From Chitinophagaceae bacterium (lineage in GTDB: Bacteria > Bacteroidota > Bacteroidia > Chitinophagales > Chitinophagaceae), in assembly GCA_947459455.1 (NCBI GenBank), contig CANHEC010000087.1, positions 1 to 7,911 of the forward strand: a stretch of 7,911 nt of DNA, given 5' to 3'. The number at the start of each line of letters is the position of its first letter. Position 1 is the first letter of the stretch. The notes under the pieces are model-generated. The model saw only the letters and a program-made list of their open reading frames with translations, did no database searches and was not told where the DNA came from. Below, one piece after another: positions 6,462 to 7,911 of this stretch. The position numbers were made by a program, and so were the translations under genes.

Positions 6462-7904
6462 TTACCACACATACGTACCGGCCGCATTAGCCGGCAAAGT
6501 AGCTACCGCCCACTTGCCGCCAGTTTTAATATTGAACGTGACAGCATTGTTGCCATCATTCAGCACCAGCAACACCCGCTTTCCTGCCGGTGTGCGAAAA
6601 GCGACGGCAGGCAAATTGCCCGGCGCTACACTGCTAAGTACGACAGAGCCAGTTGGTACAAACTTCGACACCTGCGCTATGATGTAGTAAGCCACATTGC
6701 GGGTGACGGTATTGCCATTGATGGTAAGGGCCCCAAGACACTCAGAGCAGCCGCCCGGCGTACGCGGACCATAACTGGGGTCGCTGGCCAGGTTCCAGAT
6801 CAGTGCTGTCTTGCTCCAGTTGCGAACCGATCCAATGATCACGTTGCGGGTGTGCCACCTGAAATCGCCACTGAAACTGCCATTCGCACCCGTCCATTGC
6901 TCGGTAAAGTACAAGTCCCGATCGGGGTGCGCATTTTTTACCAGTGACATGGCTGATATATCGCCGGCGTACAAGTGAAAAGCTGAACCCGCCACAAACT
7001 GCTTGGCACCTGCATCATTCAATACCGTGATCGGAAAATTGGGATTGTCGCAGTTGTGATCCCAAATGATGATCTTGGTACTGATGTTAGCAGTGCGAAA
7101 AGCGGGGCCCAAATGATTCTTTACAAAATCGGTTTGCTCGGCTGCACTCATCACCATACTGGGGTTGTTGCCGCCATGCTGCGGCTCGTTTTGCACCGTT
7201 ACCGCATCTATCGTTATGCCACGGTCCTTCATCGCCTGTATGTACTTCACAAAGTACTGCGCATATACGCCGTAGTATTGGGGGCGCAGGCGCCCACCAA
7301 TCGAGCTGTTGTTGTCTTTCATCCACACCGGCGCACTCCATGGCGAAGCCATGATCTTGATGTTGGGATTAATGGTTAGTATTTGCCTCAGCACCGGTAT
7401 CAGGTCCATGGTATCGGCCGCCAGGCTGAACCGCGACAGTGTTTCATCAGTTTGACCGGCAGGCAGATCATTGTAGCTAAATACTGCCGGACTGAGATCG
7501 CTGGCACCCAGGCTCACCCGCAGGTAGCTGACCCCGATGCTGGATTCGCTGTTGCCAAACAGTTCATTCAGCAGCTTGCTGCGTTCGCCGGCACTCATCA
7601 GGTTGATGAGGTAGGCGCTGCTGCCAGTAAGTGTGTAGCCGAAACCGTCGATGGTTTGAAAAGTAGTGGCTTCGTTGATGTCGATGACCGGATTACTATT
7701 GTTGGTCGACACAAAGGGCAGCAGCGCATTCTGCTTTTGCAACAGCGCATTCTGGTCAGCTCTTGTAATCCATTGCTCTACCTCGCCATTGGGTGTAGGT
7801 GCAGGCGTACTACCGCCATTGCCTCCCTTATTGCAGTGTGCCATCATCATCGCCGACATTACCAGCGTCAATGTCATCAATCCTCTCGTCATGGTTGCTT
7901 GCAT
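6462..7904 (-). CDS. GH30-family beta-glycosidase, probable lipoprotein
   Basis: A 480-residue GH30 enzyme. A signal sequence with a cysteine at residue 24 is followed by a Gly/Asn/Pro-rich linker (25-40), as in Bacteroidota lipoproteins, but the residue before the cysteine is His (MMAHC), which is atypical. The start could be Met1 (7904) or Met5 (7892); the latter (MTRGLM...) looks more like the starts of the next two genes in the operon. The catalytic barrel spans about 73-405: IDGFGYTLTGSSAYLI (85-100), MASPWSAPVWMKDNN (185-199), VTVQNEP with acid/base Glu240, SAFHLYAGD (307-315), and LYFTEQW with nucleophile Glu335. The barrel end has GGCSECLGALTI (384-395), with two cysteines. The C-terminal beta-sandwich occupies about 412-478. 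Its sequence is clearly different from the neighbouring GH30, so the pair is not a recent duplication and may cut different linkages (beta-1,6-, beta-1,3- or beta-1,2-glucan fragments). It is the first visible gene of the operon. Confidence 0.92.
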   Translation of the reverse strand: MQATMTRGLMTLTLVMSAMMMAHCNKGGNGGSTPAPTPNGEVEQWITRADQNALLQKQNALLPFVSTNNSNPVIDINEATTFQTIDGFGYTLTGSSAYLINLMSAGERSKLLNELFGNSESSIGVSYLRVSLGASDLSPAVFSYNDLPAGQTDETLSRFSLAADTMDLIPVLRQILTINPNIKIMASPWSAPVWMKDNNSSIGGRLRPQYYGVYAQYFVKYIQAMKDRGITIDAVTVQNEPQHGGNNPSMVMSAAEQTDFVKNHLGPAFRTANISTKIIIWDHNCDNPNFPITVLNDAGAKQFVAGSAFHLYAGDISAMSLVKNAHPDRDLYFTEQWTGANGSFSGDFRWHTRNVIIGSVRNWSKTALIWNLASDPSYGPRTPGGCSECLGALTINGNTVTRNVAYYIIAQVSKFVPTGSVVLSSVAPGNLPAVAFRTPAGKRVLLVLNDGNNAVTFNIKTGGKWAVATLPANAAGTYVW

Positions 7905-7911
7905 GTGTTTA

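Noticed and set aside
7905..7911. TAA on the minus strand seven bases before the first GH30 start, possibly the stop of an upstream gene
   Set aside because: Only seven bases are visible, so no reading frame can be judged.

Overview
The window looks like chromosomal DNA of a Bacteroidota bacterium, most likely a member of the Chitinophagaceae. The reasons are the protein families present (GH144-type 'glucoamylase-like' enzymes and GH30 lipoproteins), signal peptides ending in the L-x-A|Q pattern common in this phylum, and A-rich starts without clear Shine-Dalgarno sequences. Assignment below phylum is inference.

All six genes lie on the minus strand, so transcription runs from high to low coordinates. 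The order is: a GH30 lipoprotein (6462-7904); a second GH30 lipoprotein (4934-6421); a GH144 lipoprotein with an N-terminal Ig-like domain (3267-4934); two further GH144 enzymes with ordinary signal peptides (1911-3242 and 364-1794); and the N-terminal 105 residues of a Gfo/Idh/MocA-type oxidoreductase (1-315, cut by the window edge). The gaps are 40, -1, 24, 116 and 48 bases, which fits one operon. No stretch over 300 bases lacks a gene. The longest gap, 1795-1910, shows nothing I can name.

The locus reads as the enzyme half of a beta-glucan utilisation locus. GH144 is the family of bacterial endo-beta-1,2-glucanase and of an exo-type, sophorose-releasing enzyme. GH30 contains beta-glucosidases/glucocerebrosidases and beta-1,6-glucanases. 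A reasonable model is that the three lipoproteins act while anchored to a membrane and the two soluble GH144 enzymes act in the periplasm or outside the cell. The oxidoreductase may process a released sugar. No SusC/SusD, regulator or GH3 gene is visible; they could lie just outside the window.

I found no mobile element, RNA gene, CRISPR array or broken gene. The main points of interest are the tandem, diverged GH144 triplet (different membrane anchoring, loop lengths and active-site-proximal residues) and its pairing with two unlike GH30 enzymes. I see no clearly new kind of system.
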